Origin: Streptomyces sp. NBC_00708
GTDB taxonomy: Bacteria > Actinomycetota > Actinomycetes > Streptomycetales > Streptomycetaceae
Direction: 5' to 3'
DNA length: 64,000 nucleotides
Assembly (NCBI GenBank): GCA_036226585.1
Contig: CP108997.1
Location: 2,852,001-2,916,000 of the forward strand
The notes under the pieces are model-generated. The model was not told where the DNA came from, ran no database searches, and saw only the letters and a list, made by a program, of their open reading frames with translations. The position numbers and the translations under genes were made by a program. Position 1 is the first letter of the stretch, and every line of letters begins with the position of its first letter. Positions 8,617 through 16,661 of the stretch are shown here, one piece after another.

Positions 8617-9201
8617 TTACGCGCCTTCGGCGGCCTTCGCCGCGCGTTCGACCTTCGCGCGGTGGGCGTCCCAGAACGCCGCGTCCTGCTGCGGTTCGGA
8701 GAGCGCGGCCACCCGGCCCGTCGTGTGGTCGAGCTGTTCGCGGAGGATGTCGGCGTGGCCCGCGTGCCGGGCGGTCTCGCCGTGCATGTGGATCATGATG
8801 TCGAACAGCCGCACCTCGGGCCGCCCCCACCAGTCGACCCGGCCGGGCGCGTCCAGGGCGAGCGCGGCGATCGTCGCGTCCGAGTGCGCCCACACCCGGC
8901 GGTAGCGGCCGGTGATCTCCTCCCGTGTCTCGTCCTCGGCCGCCCACATCTCGGGCCCGCCGGGTTCGTTGTCCTGCCACCGGGGAAGCGGCTCGGGGAA
9001 CGGCCGCCCGAAGACCTCCCCGAAGTACCGGGCCTCCCAGAACGACAGGTGCTTGACGAGGCCCAGCAGATTGGTGCCGGTATGGGTCAGGGGCCTCCGG
9101 ATGTCGTACTCGCCGAGCCCGTCGAGCTTCCACAGCACGGCCTCACGGGCGGTCCGCAGGTTGTTGTGGAGGCGTTCTTTCGCGGCGTCTTCGTCGATCA
9201 T
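8617..9201 (-). CDS. DinB superfamily protein (DUF664, mycothiol-transferase-like)
   Basis: 194 residues with no membrane segment. The chain fits a DinB-type four-helix bundle of the DUF664 group: a His in NLLGLVKHLSFWEARY near residue 50 and HMHGETARHAGHADILRE near 150 supply the three-His metal site expected of the fold. Actinobacterial members are thought to use mycothiol as a thiol cofactor; the substrate is unknown. ATG 9201 has no clear Shine-Dalgarno sequence but a CAGAGT hexamer (9209-9214) lies seven bases upstream, so a leaderless start is likely. It converges on the ECF41 gene with three bases between stops. Confidence 0.82.
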   Translation of the reverse strand: MIDEDAAKERLHNNLRTAREAVLWKLDGLGEYDIRRPLTHTGTNLLGLVKHLSFWEARYFGEVFGRPFPEPLPRWQDNEPGGPEMWAAEDETREEITGRYRRVWAHSDATIAALALDAPGRVDWWGRPEVRLFDIMIHMHGETARHAGHADILREQLDHTTGRVAALSEPQQDAAFWDAHRAKVERAAKAAEGA

Positions 9202-9378
9202 GCGCACGACTCTGCCAGCACGGGCGGCGGATGGGGAGGCCCCTGCTTTGTCGCCGGTCTTCCGCAGATGTGTCCGCGATCGGTAACAGAGGCAGCCTCC
9301 GAGCGCACCCGCCTGTCCTCGTGGGAGCAGGACGGACACGGCATCGGCAGCGGCGGCGGGCAAAGGGGCGGGGCGGAC

Positions 9379-10161
9379 ATGGCGAAGCACAGGGAACGGA
9401 CGTGGCACAGCCGGCTCATCGCGGCGGCTCTCGGGGTCACCGCGCTGGCCGCGGCCACCTCGGTGTGGACCGCGCAGGCCGGCACCACCGACGGGCGGGG
9501 GGCGGCTGCCGTCTCGGCGAAGTCCGCCCCGCAGCACGACCGGTCCGTGCCCGAAGCGGTCGCGCAGGACATCGCCCACGCGTCGGACAAGGGCCCCAAG
9601 GGCGTCAACATCACCATCGACGACGGCCCGGACCCCACCTGGACGCCCCAGGTGCTGCGGCTCCTGAAGGAGAACGGGGTCAAGGCCACGTTCTGCATGG
9701 TCGGCACGCAGGCCCAGGCCTACCCCGACCTGGTCAAGGCCGTCGTGGCCGCCGGTCACCGCCTCTGCAATCACACCGTCTCGCACGACGTGACCATGGA
9801 CAAGAAGTCCGAGGCGTACCAGGCCAAGGAGATCCTCGACGCCGAGCGGATGATCACCAAGGCGTCGGGCGGCGTCCACCCGCAGTACTACCGCGCCCCG
9901 GGCGGCGCGTTCACCCCGTACAGCCGCAAGCTCGCCGCCTCGCACGGGATGCGGCCGCTGGGCTGGAACGTCGACACCAAGGACTTCGAGCACCCCGGCG
10001 TGGACGCCATCGTCGCCACCGTCAAGGGCGAGATCGCCAACGGTCCGACGGTCCTCTTCCACGACGCGGGCGGCGACCGCTCCCAGACCCTGGCCGCGCT
10101 GGGCCAGGTCCTGCCCTGGCTGCGGGAGCAGGGGTACGCGTACGGCTTCCCGGTGCGGTGA
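9379..10161 (+). CDS. secreted polysaccharide deacetylase family protein (NodB domain)
   Basis: 260 residues. A signal peptide (basic MAKHRERTWHSR, then a hydrophobic stretch to about residue 33) is followed by a NodB domain (about 72-258): NITIDDGPDP supplies the catalytic Asp pair, HTVSHD the metal-binding His residues, RAPGG motif 3, and GWNVDTKDF and VLFHDAGG the last motifs. These enzymes remove acetyl groups from N-acetylglucosamine-containing polymers such as peptidoglycan or chitin, outside the cell. ATG 9379 follows a G-rich stretch serving as ribosome site; an open frame reaching further upstream lacks a signal-peptide-like start. It is monocistronic. Confidence 0.92.
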   Translation: MAKHRERTWHSRLIAAALGVTALAAATSVWTAQAGTTDGRGAAAVSAKSAPQHDRSVPEAVAQDIAHASDKGPKGVNITIDDGPDPTWTPQVLRLLKENGVKATFCMVGTQAQAYPDLVKAVVAAGHRLCNHTVSHDVTMDKKSEAYQAKEILDAERMITKASGGVHPQYYRAPGGAFTPYSRKLAASHGMRPLGWNVDTKDFEHPGVDAIVATVKGEIANGPTVLFHDAGGDRSQTLAALGQVLPWLREQGYAYGFPVR

Positions 10162-10237
10162 TTCCGGCGGGGAACACCTGCGCCGGTGAGTTTCCGGCGC
10201 TCCCGACGTCTACCTCTTGACGAAAGGAGCGCACCCC

Positions 10238-10846
10238 ATGCGCAAGATCATCGTTTCCACGTTCCTGACCCTCGACGGCGTCATGCAGGCCCCCGGCGGC
10301 CCCGACGAGGACACCGAGAGCGGCTTCGCACACGGCGGCTGGCAGAAGCCCACGTCCGACGACGAGGTGGGTGAGGCGATCGGCGGCTGGTACGAGGACA
10401 CCGACGCCATGCTCCTCGGCCGCAAGACGTACGACATCTTCGCCTCGTACTGGCCGACCGCCGACCCGGACAACCCGTTCACGGAGCGCATGAACTCCAT
10501 GCACAAGTACGTGGCCTCGCGCACCCTGACCTCCGTGGACTGGCAGAACTCCACCCTCCTGGAGGGCGACACCGCCGACGCCGTACGCCGCCTCAAGCAG
10601 ACCGAGGGCCGCAACATCAACGTCGTCGGCAGCGGCGACCTCGCCCAGACCCTGATGCGAAACGACCTGGTCGACGAATACCGCCTCACCATCCACCCGG
10701 TCATCCTCGGCACCGGCAAACGCCTCTTCGCCGACGGCGCGATCCCCACCGCCCTGGAGCCGGTCAGCGTCACGGCGACCAAGGGCGGCACGGTCCTGGC
10801 GGTCTACCGCACGACGGGCAGGCCCACGTACGACAGTTTCCAGTAA
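10238..10846 (+). CDS. dihydrofolate reductase family protein (RibD C-terminal-like)
   Basis: 202 residues forming one RibD_C/DHFR-like Rossmann domain: KIIVSTFLTLDGVMQAPGG at the start, LLGRKTYDIFASYWP near 70, NVVGSGDLAQTLMRNDLVDEYRLTIHPVILGTGKRLF near 130-165. The family reduces pteridine- or flavin-precursor-like substrates with NAD(P)H; the true substrate of this paralogue class is usually unknown. ATG 10238 has AAAGGAG ten bases upstream, which favours it over the frame opening at 10217. It stands alone between the deacetylase and the convergent deaminase gene. Confidence 0.88.
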   Translation: MRKIIVSTFLTLDGVMQAPGGPDEDTESGFAHGGWQKPTSDDEVGEAIGGWYEDTDAMLLGRKTYDIFASYWPTADPDNPFTERMNSMHKYVASRTLTSVDWQNSTLLEGDTADAVRRLKQTEGRNINVVGSGDLAQTLMRNDLVDEYRLTIHPVILGTGKRLFADGAIPTALEPVSVTATKGGTVLAVYRTTGRPTYDSFQ

Positions 10847-10874
10847 GCCGTCCGGGCGCCTTTCGTCGAGGTCG

Positions 10875-11318
10875 TCAAGGCCGCCCGGCGCCGGAGTAGT
10901 ACGGCTCGACCACCGCGCGTACCTCCTCCAGCAGGGCCGGGCCCTCCTGCGGTACGGGCGGGCGGTTGCTGCCCGGCCGGATGGTCAGCAGCTGCTCGCC
11001 GGAGAGGGCGAAGACCACGCGGCCCAGCCCCGCCTGCTGGATGACCGCCGCGCACATGGTGCAGGGTTCGCAGCTGGTGTACATCGTCGTCGCGGCGGCC
11101 GTCGCCGCGTCCAGCCGCGCCGCCGCCCAGCGGGCGAGCTTCAGTTCGGGGTGGGCGGTGATGTCGTGGTCGGTGAGGGTCGTGTTGCGGTCCTCCGCGA
11201 GGATCGTGCCGTCCGGGGCCGCGAGGAGCGAGCCGTACGGCGGGTTGCCGGTCTCGCGGGCCTCGGCGGCGAGGGCGATGGCGCGCCGGAGGAGGGTGTG
11301 GTCGGCGGTCGTGGTCAT
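10875..11318 (-). CDS. nucleoside/cytidine deaminase family protein (zinc-dependent)
   Basis: 147 residues. The zinc-dependent deaminase fold is marked by H56-P-E58 (the usual HAE, here HPE) and P85-C86-x-x-C89 (SCEPCTMC), giving the Zn ligands and proton shuttle. Sequence resembles guanine deaminase/TadA-like nucleoside deaminases; the exact base is not determinable. The start overlaps the stop of the upstream oxidoreductase gene as ATGA (11315-11318), so the two are translationally coupled on the minus strand. Confidence 0.85.
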   Translation of the reverse strand: MTTTADHTLLRRAIALAAEARETGNPPYGSLLAAPDGTILAEDRNTTLTDHDITAHPELKLARWAAARLDAATAAATTMYTSCEPCTMCAAVIQQAGLGRVVFALSGEQLLTIRPGSNRPPVPQEGPALLEEVRAVVEPYYSGAGRP

Positions 11319-12178
11319 GGCTGCTCCGTCGGGGTGCGGGGTGCGGTGAGGTGGGCGGCCACCGTGGCGAGTGCCTGGCGGGCGGGCTGCGGGCGGGAGG
11401 TCCCGCGAGGGTCGCCGTGGTACGGGTCGAGGACGACGGTGTCGGCACCCAGCAGCCGCAACCGGTCCAGGTCCTCCATGATCTGGTCGATCGTGCCCTC
11501 GCCCGCGAGGCGTTCGGGCCCGTCGACGGGGGACGGGGTGAGCCGGAGGGCGATCCGGGGCGCGAACGCGGGTACGGCGAGGCCCTGTTCGGACGCGGAG
11601 GCCCGCAGCCGGTCCGCGCCCTCCCGGAGCCACGGCATCGTGCAGCGCAGGGGGTGCCAGGCGTCCCCGAACCGTACGGCCCGCCGCACCCCCGCATCGC
11701 TGTTGCCGCCGATCCAGACGGGAATGCGCCGGTCGCCGTAGGAGGCGGTGTCCGTCCAGGCCGCCCGGAGGTCGCGCAGGACGCCGTCGGTGAGGCGTCC
11801 GCGCCGGTCGAAGGGGATGCCGAGGGCGGCGAATTCCTGCCGGGCCCAGCCCACTCCGACGCCGAGGACGAGCCGTCCGCCGCTGAGGGCGTCCAGGTTG
11901 GCCGCCATCCGCGCGGTCAGCAGGGCGTGCCGGTACGGGGCGATGAGCACCGTCGTGCCGAGGCGGACGCGGGTGGTGAGCCCGGCGAGCCAGGACAGGG
12001 TGGTGAAGGGCTCGTAGAAGGGGGCCGGGTAGCGCTCGGCGACGTCGGGTGTGATGGCCACGTGGTCGGAGAGCATCAGCAGGTCGAAGCCCAGACCCTC
12101 CACGGTCTGCGCCCAGTCGCGCAGGACGCCGGGGTCGGTGCCGGGGCCGAAATTGGGGACGTTCACGCCGATCTTCAC
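11315..12178 (-). CDS. LLM class F420-dependent oxidoreductase
   Basis: 287 residues of a luciferase-like TIM barrel: GVNVPNFGPG at the N-terminus, AITPDVAERYPAPFYEPFTTLSWLAGLT, RVRLGTTVLIAPYRHALLTARMAANLDALSGGRLVLGVGVGW and RIPVWIGGNSDAGVRRAVRFGDAW. Such proteins use F420 (or FMN) for hydride transfer to an unknown small molecule. I chose GTG 12178 because TAGGCT (12186-12191) lies seven bases upstream, a leaderless arrangement, and no Shine-Dalgarno sequence is present. It is coupled to the deaminase gene by an ATGA overlap, which suggests a shared catabolic or salvage step. Confidence 0.88.
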   Translation of the reverse strand: MKIGVNVPNFGPGTDPGVLRDWAQTVEGLGFDLLMLSDHVAITPDVAERYPAPFYEPFTTLSWLAGLTTRVRLGTTVLIAPYRHALLTARMAANLDALSGGRLVLGVGVGWARQEFAALGIPFDRRGRLTDGVLRDLRAAWTDTASYGDRRIPVWIGGNSDAGVRRAVRFGDAWHPLRCTMPWLREGADRLRASASEQGLAVPAFAPRIALRLTPSPVDGPERLAGEGTIDQIMEDLDRLRLLGADTVVLDPYHGDPRGTSRPQPARQALATVAAHLTAPRTPTEQP

Positions 12179-12272
12179 GCCGCCGAGCCTAGCCAGGCAG
12201 ACCCGCCTCCCTGAAGGGATTCCCCCCTGTTCAGAGGCCGTTGACCCGTGAATATCCCGGTAATCTGACCGG

Positions 12273-12737
12273 ATGACCGGGAATCTCGACTCGACGGACT
12301 GGGCGATCCTGGACGAACTCCAGCGGGACGGCCGGATCGCCTTCACGGAGCTGGCGCGGCGGGTGAATCTGAGCGCGTCGGCGGCGACCGAGCGGGTGCG
12401 GCGGCTGGAGACGGCCGGGATCATCACGGGATACCGCGCGGAGGTGGACCTGGAGCGGACCGGATACGTGGCGCTGGCAGTGGTCCGGCTGAAATATCCC
12501 GGCAGCCGGCACGAGCCGCTGCGCCGGATGCTCGGGGAGCGTCCGGAGATCCTGGAGTGCCTGCGTACCACCGGGGACGACTGCTACGTCCTGAAGGTGG
12601 CGGCCACCTCGATGGCGCACCTGGAGGAAATCGTCGACGAGCTGGCCGAGTTCGGGAGCACGACGACCAACCTCGTGTTCAGCCGGACGCTGCCGTTCCG
12701 GGGTCCGGGCGAGGCCCGGGAGCGCCCGCGTCCCTGA
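12273..12737 (+). CDS. Lrp/AsnC family transcriptional regulator
   Basis: 154 residues. N-terminal AsnC-type helix-turn-helix (about 6-60; LDSTDWAILDELQRDGRIAFTELARRVNLSASAATERVRRLE) is followed by a RAM ligand domain (about 68-150; GYVALAVVRLKYPG, TGDDCYVLKVAATSMAHLEEIVDEL). Lrp/AsnC proteins sense amino acids and often repress themselves. No Shine-Dalgarno sequence precedes ATG 12273; TAATCT (12261-12266) lies six bases upstream, so a leaderless mRNA is likely. TTGACC at 12241 could be a -35, but only 14 bp separate them. It is divergent from the LLM oxidoreductase gene, a plausible target. Confidence 0.9.
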   Translation: MTGNLDSTDWAILDELQRDGRIAFTELARRVNLSASAATERVRRLETAGIITGYRAEVDLERTGYVALAVVRLKYPGSRHEPLRRMLGERPEILECLRTTGDDCYVLKVAATSMAHLEEIVDELAEFGSTTTNLVFSRTLPFRGPGEARERPRP

Positions 12738-12764
12738 CCTCCGGCCGCGCACCGCGCACGCGAA

Positions 12765-12796
12765 GGGGCGCACCCGGAAGAATCCGGGTGCGCCCC
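12765..12796. terminator. bidirectional terminator hairpin
   Basis: A perfect 14-bp stem, GGGGCGCACCCGGA and its complement, surrounds an AGAA tetraloop between the convergent Lrp and LEA-like genes. Confidence 0.8.
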
Positions 12797-12816
12797 TCGG
12801 CGTCACCGCGCGACCG

Positions 12817-13029
12817 TTACCGGTCGAAGCGCTCGCGCGCCTCGTCCGTCGCGCCCTGGGCGCGCTCGCGGCCCTGCTGCGAGGCCTGCTTGGCGCGGTC
12901 GCGGCCCTGCTGGGACGCGTCCTTCGCGCGGTCGCGGCCCTGGCCCTGGCGCTGGCGGTCCTGCGCCTGGTCCTGCGCCTGCCCGGCGAGGTCCTTGGCC
13001 TTGTCCTTGAACTGGTCGGCGATGCCCAT
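12817..13029 (-). CDS. small hydrophilic CsbD/LEA-like repeat protein
   Basis: 70 residues, extremely hydrophilic, with no cysteines. The N-terminus MGIADQFKDKAKDLAGQAQD resembles CsbD-like stress proteins. Residues 32-66 repeat with an 11-residue period (RDRAKDASQQG, RDRAKQASQQG, RERAQGATDEA), like group-3 LEA proteins, which protect proteins or membranes during desiccation. AGGAG lies nine bases before ATG 13029. Monocistronic; function inferred only from composition and repeat. Confidence 0.78.
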   Translation of the reverse strand: MGIADQFKDKAKDLAGQAQDQAQDRQRQGQGRDRAKDASQQGRDRAKQASQQGRERAQGATDEARERFDR

Positions 13030-13115
13030 GCTGTTCACTCCTATGTGGTGCGTGGGGGTCGGCCCCGGTGGGGCCTCGACCAGATTCACACGGCCGGCCA
13101 CGCTCCGCATGTCGA

Positions 13116-14009
13116 TCACTCACGCTCCGTGCGCGCGGCGCGTTCGCCCTGGTCAGCGGCGCCTCCGGCGCCGACGAGGCCCTTGCTCATGCCCTCCAGG
13201 CGGGGGGCGAACCGGCGCATCTCACGCTGGCCGACGACGCCGATGAGGCTCGGCAGGTAGCCGCGTACGGACTGCATGCCGCGCAGCCACCACTGGGCGT
13301 AGACGTGGGGCGAGCGGCGCTCGATGCCGGCGACGATGCGGTCGACGGCGGGGCCGAGCGGGTACGTACGGTTCGCGGGCCAGGGCAGCCGCTTGCGGAG
13401 GTCGCGCATGACGTCGTCCTCGTCGGCGCCGCGCACCATGTCGGTGTCGGTCCAGGAGAGGTAGCCGACGCCCACCTTCACGCCCCGGTAGCCGACTTCG
13501 GCGCGCAGGCTGTGCGCGAAGGCCTCGACGCCGGACTTGGAGGCGCAGTAGGCGCTCATCATCGGGGCCGGCGTTATGGCGGCGAGGGACGCGATCTGGA
13601 GGAAGTAGCCGCGGCTCTCCATGAGGACGGGCAGGAACGCGCGGGCGGTCACCGCGCCGCCGATGAGGTTGACCTCGATGACCCGGCGCCAGGCGACGGG
13701 GTCGGAGTCGACGAGGGGGCCGCCGGTGGCGACGCCGGCGTTGGCGACGACGATGTCGACCTTGCCGAAGCGGGCCTTGACCTCCTGGGCGACGCGGGCC
13801 ATGGCCTCGTGGTCGGTGACGTCGGCGTGCCAGTGGTCGCTCTCGCCGTGGAGGCGGGCGGAGACCTTCTTCAGCTCGTCGGGTTCGAGACCGACGAGGG
13901 CGAGGACCGCGCCGCGGGCGGAGAGCTTGCGGGCGAGCAGTTCACCGACGCCGCGGGCGGCGCCGGTGACGACGACGACCTGTCCTTCGAGACTTCCCCT
14001 GCCGCTCAT
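13116..14009 (-). CDS. SDR family oxidoreductase
   Basis: 297 residues. Classical SDR features: TGAARGVGE NAD(P)-binding loop (15-23), NAG at 90-92, catalytic Ser141, Tyr154 and Lys158 (YCASK). The ~60-residue C-terminal extension with a hydrophobic segment (GYLPSLIGVVG) is typical of larger SDRs acting on lipophilic substrates. Start overlaps the hydrolase stop (ATGA at 14006-14009). As third gene of the monooxygenase-hydrolase-SDR operon it would oxidise the alcohol released from an ester, or reduce an oxo product; that step is inference. The set recalls the mymA-lipR-sadH part of the mycobacterial mymA operon. Confidence 0.9.
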   Translation of the reverse strand: MSGRGSLEGQVVVVTGAARGVGELLARKLSARGAVLALVGLEPDELKKVSARLHGESDHWHADVTDHEAMARVAQEVKARFGKVDIVVANAGVATGGPLVDSDPVAWRRVIEVNLIGGAVTARAFLPVLMESRGYFLQIASLAAITPAPMMSAYCASKSGVEAFAHSLRAEVGYRGVKVGVGYLSWTDTDMVRGADEDDVMRDLRKRLPWPANRTYPLGPAVDRIVAGIERRSPHVYAQWWLRGMQSVRGYLPSLIGVVGQREMRRFAPRLEGMSKGLVGAGGAADQGERAARTERE

Positions 14010-14977
14010 GCGACCTCCTCCTTGCCCTCGATGCCGCTCTCGATGTCTGTCGTACCCCGCGCGTCCCGCTCCGTCAGAACCGGCAGGTAGACGGTCACCA
14101 ATTCGCGTATCTTCGCCGTGACCACCTCCGGCGCCTCCACCGGGGTCATGTGCCCCATGCCCGTCAGCTCGGTGAGCCCCAGGCAGTCGGGCAGCGCCGC
14201 CGCTATGGCGCGGGCGTGGACGGGCGGCGTGAGCCGGTCCTCCGTACCCGCGATGACGGCGGTGGGCACCTGCAACTCCCGTACGCCCGCGTCGAGATCG
14301 AGCTCCGCGAGGACGTGGCCCCAGGCGACGCGCGGCAGCCGGGGGCAGTCGTGCACGATGCGGGCGCAGGTGTCGACCTTGTCCGGGGCCGAACCGGGGC
14401 CCATGGTCCCGTACTTCAGTATCCGCCGGGAGACCGGCGTGACGGGTCCGAGCGGGGCGCGGGCGCCGAGTATGGCGCGGGTGAGCCGGGTGCGTACGGC
14501 TCCGGCGCGCATCGGCACGACCAGCGACTCGGCCAGGAGCCGGGAGCTGCCGGTGCTGCAGAGCAGGACGGCGGCGGTGTGCTCGCGCAGCTTGGGGCGG
14601 CGGGAGGCGGACATGATGGTCATGCCGCCCATGGAGTGCCCGGCGAGCACGGCCTGCTCGCCGGGGGCGAGGGTCGCGGCGAGGACCGCTTCGAGGTCGT
14701 CGGCCAGCGCGTCGGTGCTGTAGCCGTCGCGGGCGGCGGCGGGCGAGGTGCCGTGGCCGCGCTGGTCGTAGGCGATGACGCGGTGGTCGACGGCGAGGTC
14801 CCGTATCTGGGCGTCCCAGAAGCTGGTGTTGCAGGTCCAGCCGTGGGAGAGGACGACGGCCGGCGCGCCGTCCTGGCCGTGGATCTCGACGTGGATGCGG
14901 GAGCCGTCGGCGGAGACGGCGAGGAGTTCGCGGGCGGCGACGGGGCGGCGTCCCGCGACGGGCAGCGGGCGGCTCAT
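14006..14977 (-). CDS. alpha/beta-fold hydrolase
   Basis: 323 residues. Oxyanion region VVLSHGWTCN, nucleophile elbow GHSMGG with Ser115, acid AGTEDRLTPP and catalytic His in GMGHMTPVEAPEVV. No signal peptide. A long open frame continues upstream, but ATG 14977 lies in an ATGA overlap with the monooxygenase stop and gives the normal family length. Likely an esterase or lactonase that hydrolyses the Baeyer-Villiger product of the upstream enzyme (inferred from the operon). Confidence 0.88.
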   Translation of the reverse strand: MSRPLPVAGRRPVAARELLAVSADGSRIHVEIHGQDGAPAVVLSHGWTCNTSFWDAQIRDLAVDHRVIAYDQRGHGTSPAAARDGYSTDALADDLEAVLAATLAPGEQAVLAGHSMGGMTIMSASRRPKLREHTAAVLLCSTGSSRLLAESLVVPMRAGAVRTRLTRAILGARAPLGPVTPVSRRILKYGTMGPGSAPDKVDTCARIVHDCPRLPRVAWGHVLAELDLDAGVRELQVPTAVIAGTEDRLTPPVHARAIAAALPDCLGLTELTGMGHMTPVEAPEVVTAKIRELVTVYLPVLTERDARGTTDIESGIEGKEEVA

Positions 14978-16500
14978 CGGACGGCCTCCTCGGAGACGGT
15001 CTCGCCGGGGGTGCGCTGGGCCGGGAGGGCCGGGCGCAGGACCTGGTACTCGGAGACGTCGACGGTGCGGGTGGCCTTGCGGAACTCGGCGGTGGTGCCG
15101 GGCCAGACGGTGGTGTTGCGGCCGTTGGCGTCGAGGTACCAGCTGTTGCAGCCGCCGGTGTTCCAGACGGTGCGCTTCATGCGCTCCTGGACGCGGCGGT
15201 TCCAGGCGCCGACGGCGGAGGGGCGGGCGTCGAGGGCGACCTTGCCGCCGAGGACGTTCAGCTGCCGCAGGTAGTCGGCCATGTAGTTCAGCTGGGACTC
15301 GATCATGAGGATCATCGAGGAGTTCCCGAGCCCGGTGTTGGGGCCGATGATGGTCATCCAGTTCGGGAAGCCGGCCGCGCTGGCGCCGCGCAGCGCCTGC
15401 ATGCCGTCCTTCCAGGACTCCGTGAGCGTGATCCCGTCGGCGCCGACGACGCGTTCGGCGATCGGCATGTCGGTGACGTGGAAGCCGGTGCCGAAGATGA
15501 TCGCGTCGACCTCGGCCTCGGTGCCGTCCGATGCGACGACGGTGGAGCCGCGGACCTCGGCGAGGCCGGAGGCGACGACGTCGACGTTGGGCTGGGCGAG
15601 GGCGGGGTAGTACGTACTCGACAGCAGGATGCGCTTGCAGCCGATGCGGTACGAGGGGGTCAGCTTGGCGCGCAGGGCGGGGTCCTTGATGTACCGGGCC
15701 ATGTTGGACTTGGCTATCCGCTCGACCAGGCCGAGCTGGTCGGGGTGCTTGGTGAAGGCGCTGACCTGCAACTCCCGGATGCCCCACAGGAGTCCGCGAC
15801 GGGCGGTGCCGGTGGCGGGCAGGGCACGGTGCAGCCAGCGTTCGGCGCCGCTGATCTTCCGGTCCATACGGGGCATGACCCAGGGCGGGGTGCGCTGGAA
15901 GAGCGTCAGCTTCCCGGCCTTCGGCTGGATCGCGGGCACGATCTGGATGGCGGAGGCGCCGGTGCCGATCATCGCGACACGCTTGCCGGTGAGGTCGGCG
16001 TCGTGGTCCCAGCGGGCGGAGTGGAAGACCTTGCCGGGGAAGTCGGCGAGCCCCGGGATGTCGGGCATCTTCGGGTCGGAGAGTGGCCCGGTCGCGGAGA
16101 CGACGACGTCGGCGACGATCGTGGTGCCGTCGGCGCTGTCGATGACCCAATGCAGTTCGTCGTTGTCCCAGCGCATCTGCGACACCTCGTGGTTGAGGCG
16201 CAGGTGCGGACGGAGCCCGAAGGTGTCGGCGACGTGCTCCAGATAGGCGCGGATGTGCTCCTGCCCGGAGAAGGTGCGCGGCCACTCGGGGTTGGGGGCG
16301 AACGAGAAGGAGTACAGGTGGGACGGTACGTCGCAGGCGCAGCCGGGGTAGCTGTTGTCGCGCCAGGTGCCGCCGACGGAACCGGCGCGCTCCAGGATCA
16401 CGAAATCGGTGATGCCTTCGCGTCGCAGCCGGACCGCGGCCCCGAGGCCCCCGAATCCGGATCCGATCACCGCCACGCGTACATGCTCGTGCTGGGCCAT
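14974..16500 (-). CDS. flavin-containing (Baeyer-Villiger-type) monooxygenase
   Basis: 508 residues. FAD-binding GSGFGGLG at 13-20, second Rossmann motif GTGASA at 179-184, and the Baeyer-Villiger fingerprint F-x-G-x-x-x-H-x-x-x-W exactly at 154-164 (FPGKVFHSARW). Such enzymes insert oxygen next to a ketone using NADPH and O2, giving esters or lactones. First gene of a three-gene operon with four-base start/stop overlaps; the hydrolase and SDR follow. ATG 16500 has GGGAGG upstream. Divergent from a MerR regulator that probably controls it. The substrate is unknown; class FMO or type-I BVMO assignment is firm. Confidence 0.92.
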   Translation of the reverse strand: MAQHEHVRVAVIGSGFGGLGAAVRLRREGITDFVILERAGSVGGTWRDNSYPGCACDVPSHLYSFSFAPNPEWPRTFSGQEHIRAYLEHVADTFGLRPHLRLNHEVSQMRWDNDELHWVIDSADGTTIVADVVVSATGPLSDPKMPDIPGLADFPGKVFHSARWDHDADLTGKRVAMIGTGASAIQIVPAIQPKAGKLTLFQRTPPWVMPRMDRKISGAERWLHRALPATGTARRGLLWGIRELQVSAFTKHPDQLGLVERIAKSNMARYIKDPALRAKLTPSYRIGCKRILLSSTYYPALAQPNVDVVASGLAEVRGSTVVASDGTEAEVDAIIFGTGFHVTDMPIAERVVGADGITLTESWKDGMQALRGASAAGFPNWMTIIGPNTGLGNSSMILMIESQLNYMADYLRQLNVLGGKVALDARPSAVGAWNRRVQERMKRTVWNTGGCNSWYLDANGRNTTVWPGTTAEFRKATRTVDVSEYQVLRPALPAQRTPGETVSEEAVR

Positions 16501-16532
16501 GCTGCCGCCTCCCGCGGTACGTCACACGACTC

Positions 16533-16557
16533 TGCCAGCAATCACTGGCATTGTTGG
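16533..16557. promoter_or_regulatory. nested inverted repeats in the divergent monooxygenase/MerR promoter region
   Basis: TGCCAG (16533-16538) pairs with CTGGCA (16545-16550) and, overlapping it, CCAGCAAT (16535-16542) pairs with ATTGTTGG (16550-16557) with one mismatch. Located 33-57 bp upstream of the monooxygenase ATG, a suitable operator position. The binding protein is not known; the MerR product is the obvious candidate. Confidence 0.4.
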
Positions 16558-16622
16558 GAGGGTAGAGCAGCTTCGTACCGATGGGTAGGGGGCGGACGGA
16601 GGAAAGTTACCGGCGGTACAAC

Positions 16623-16642
16623 CCGGGGCCCCGGCGCCGGGG
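16623..16642. promoter_or_regulatory. overlapping GC palindromes next to the MerR -10 region
   Basis: CCGGGGCCCCGG (16623-16634) overlaps CCCCGG-CG-CCGGGG (16629-16642), seven bases before a TAGGGT -10 hexamer (16650-16655). The spot suits an operator for autoregulation, but such GC palindromes also arise by chance in this genome. Confidence 0.3.
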
Positions 16643-16661
16643 AGGCGGATAGGGTGCGAGG

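Noticed and set aside
8662..9378. N-terminal extension of the polysaccharide deacetylase
   Set aside because: The open frame upstream is antisense to the DinB gene; the signal peptide begins at 9379.
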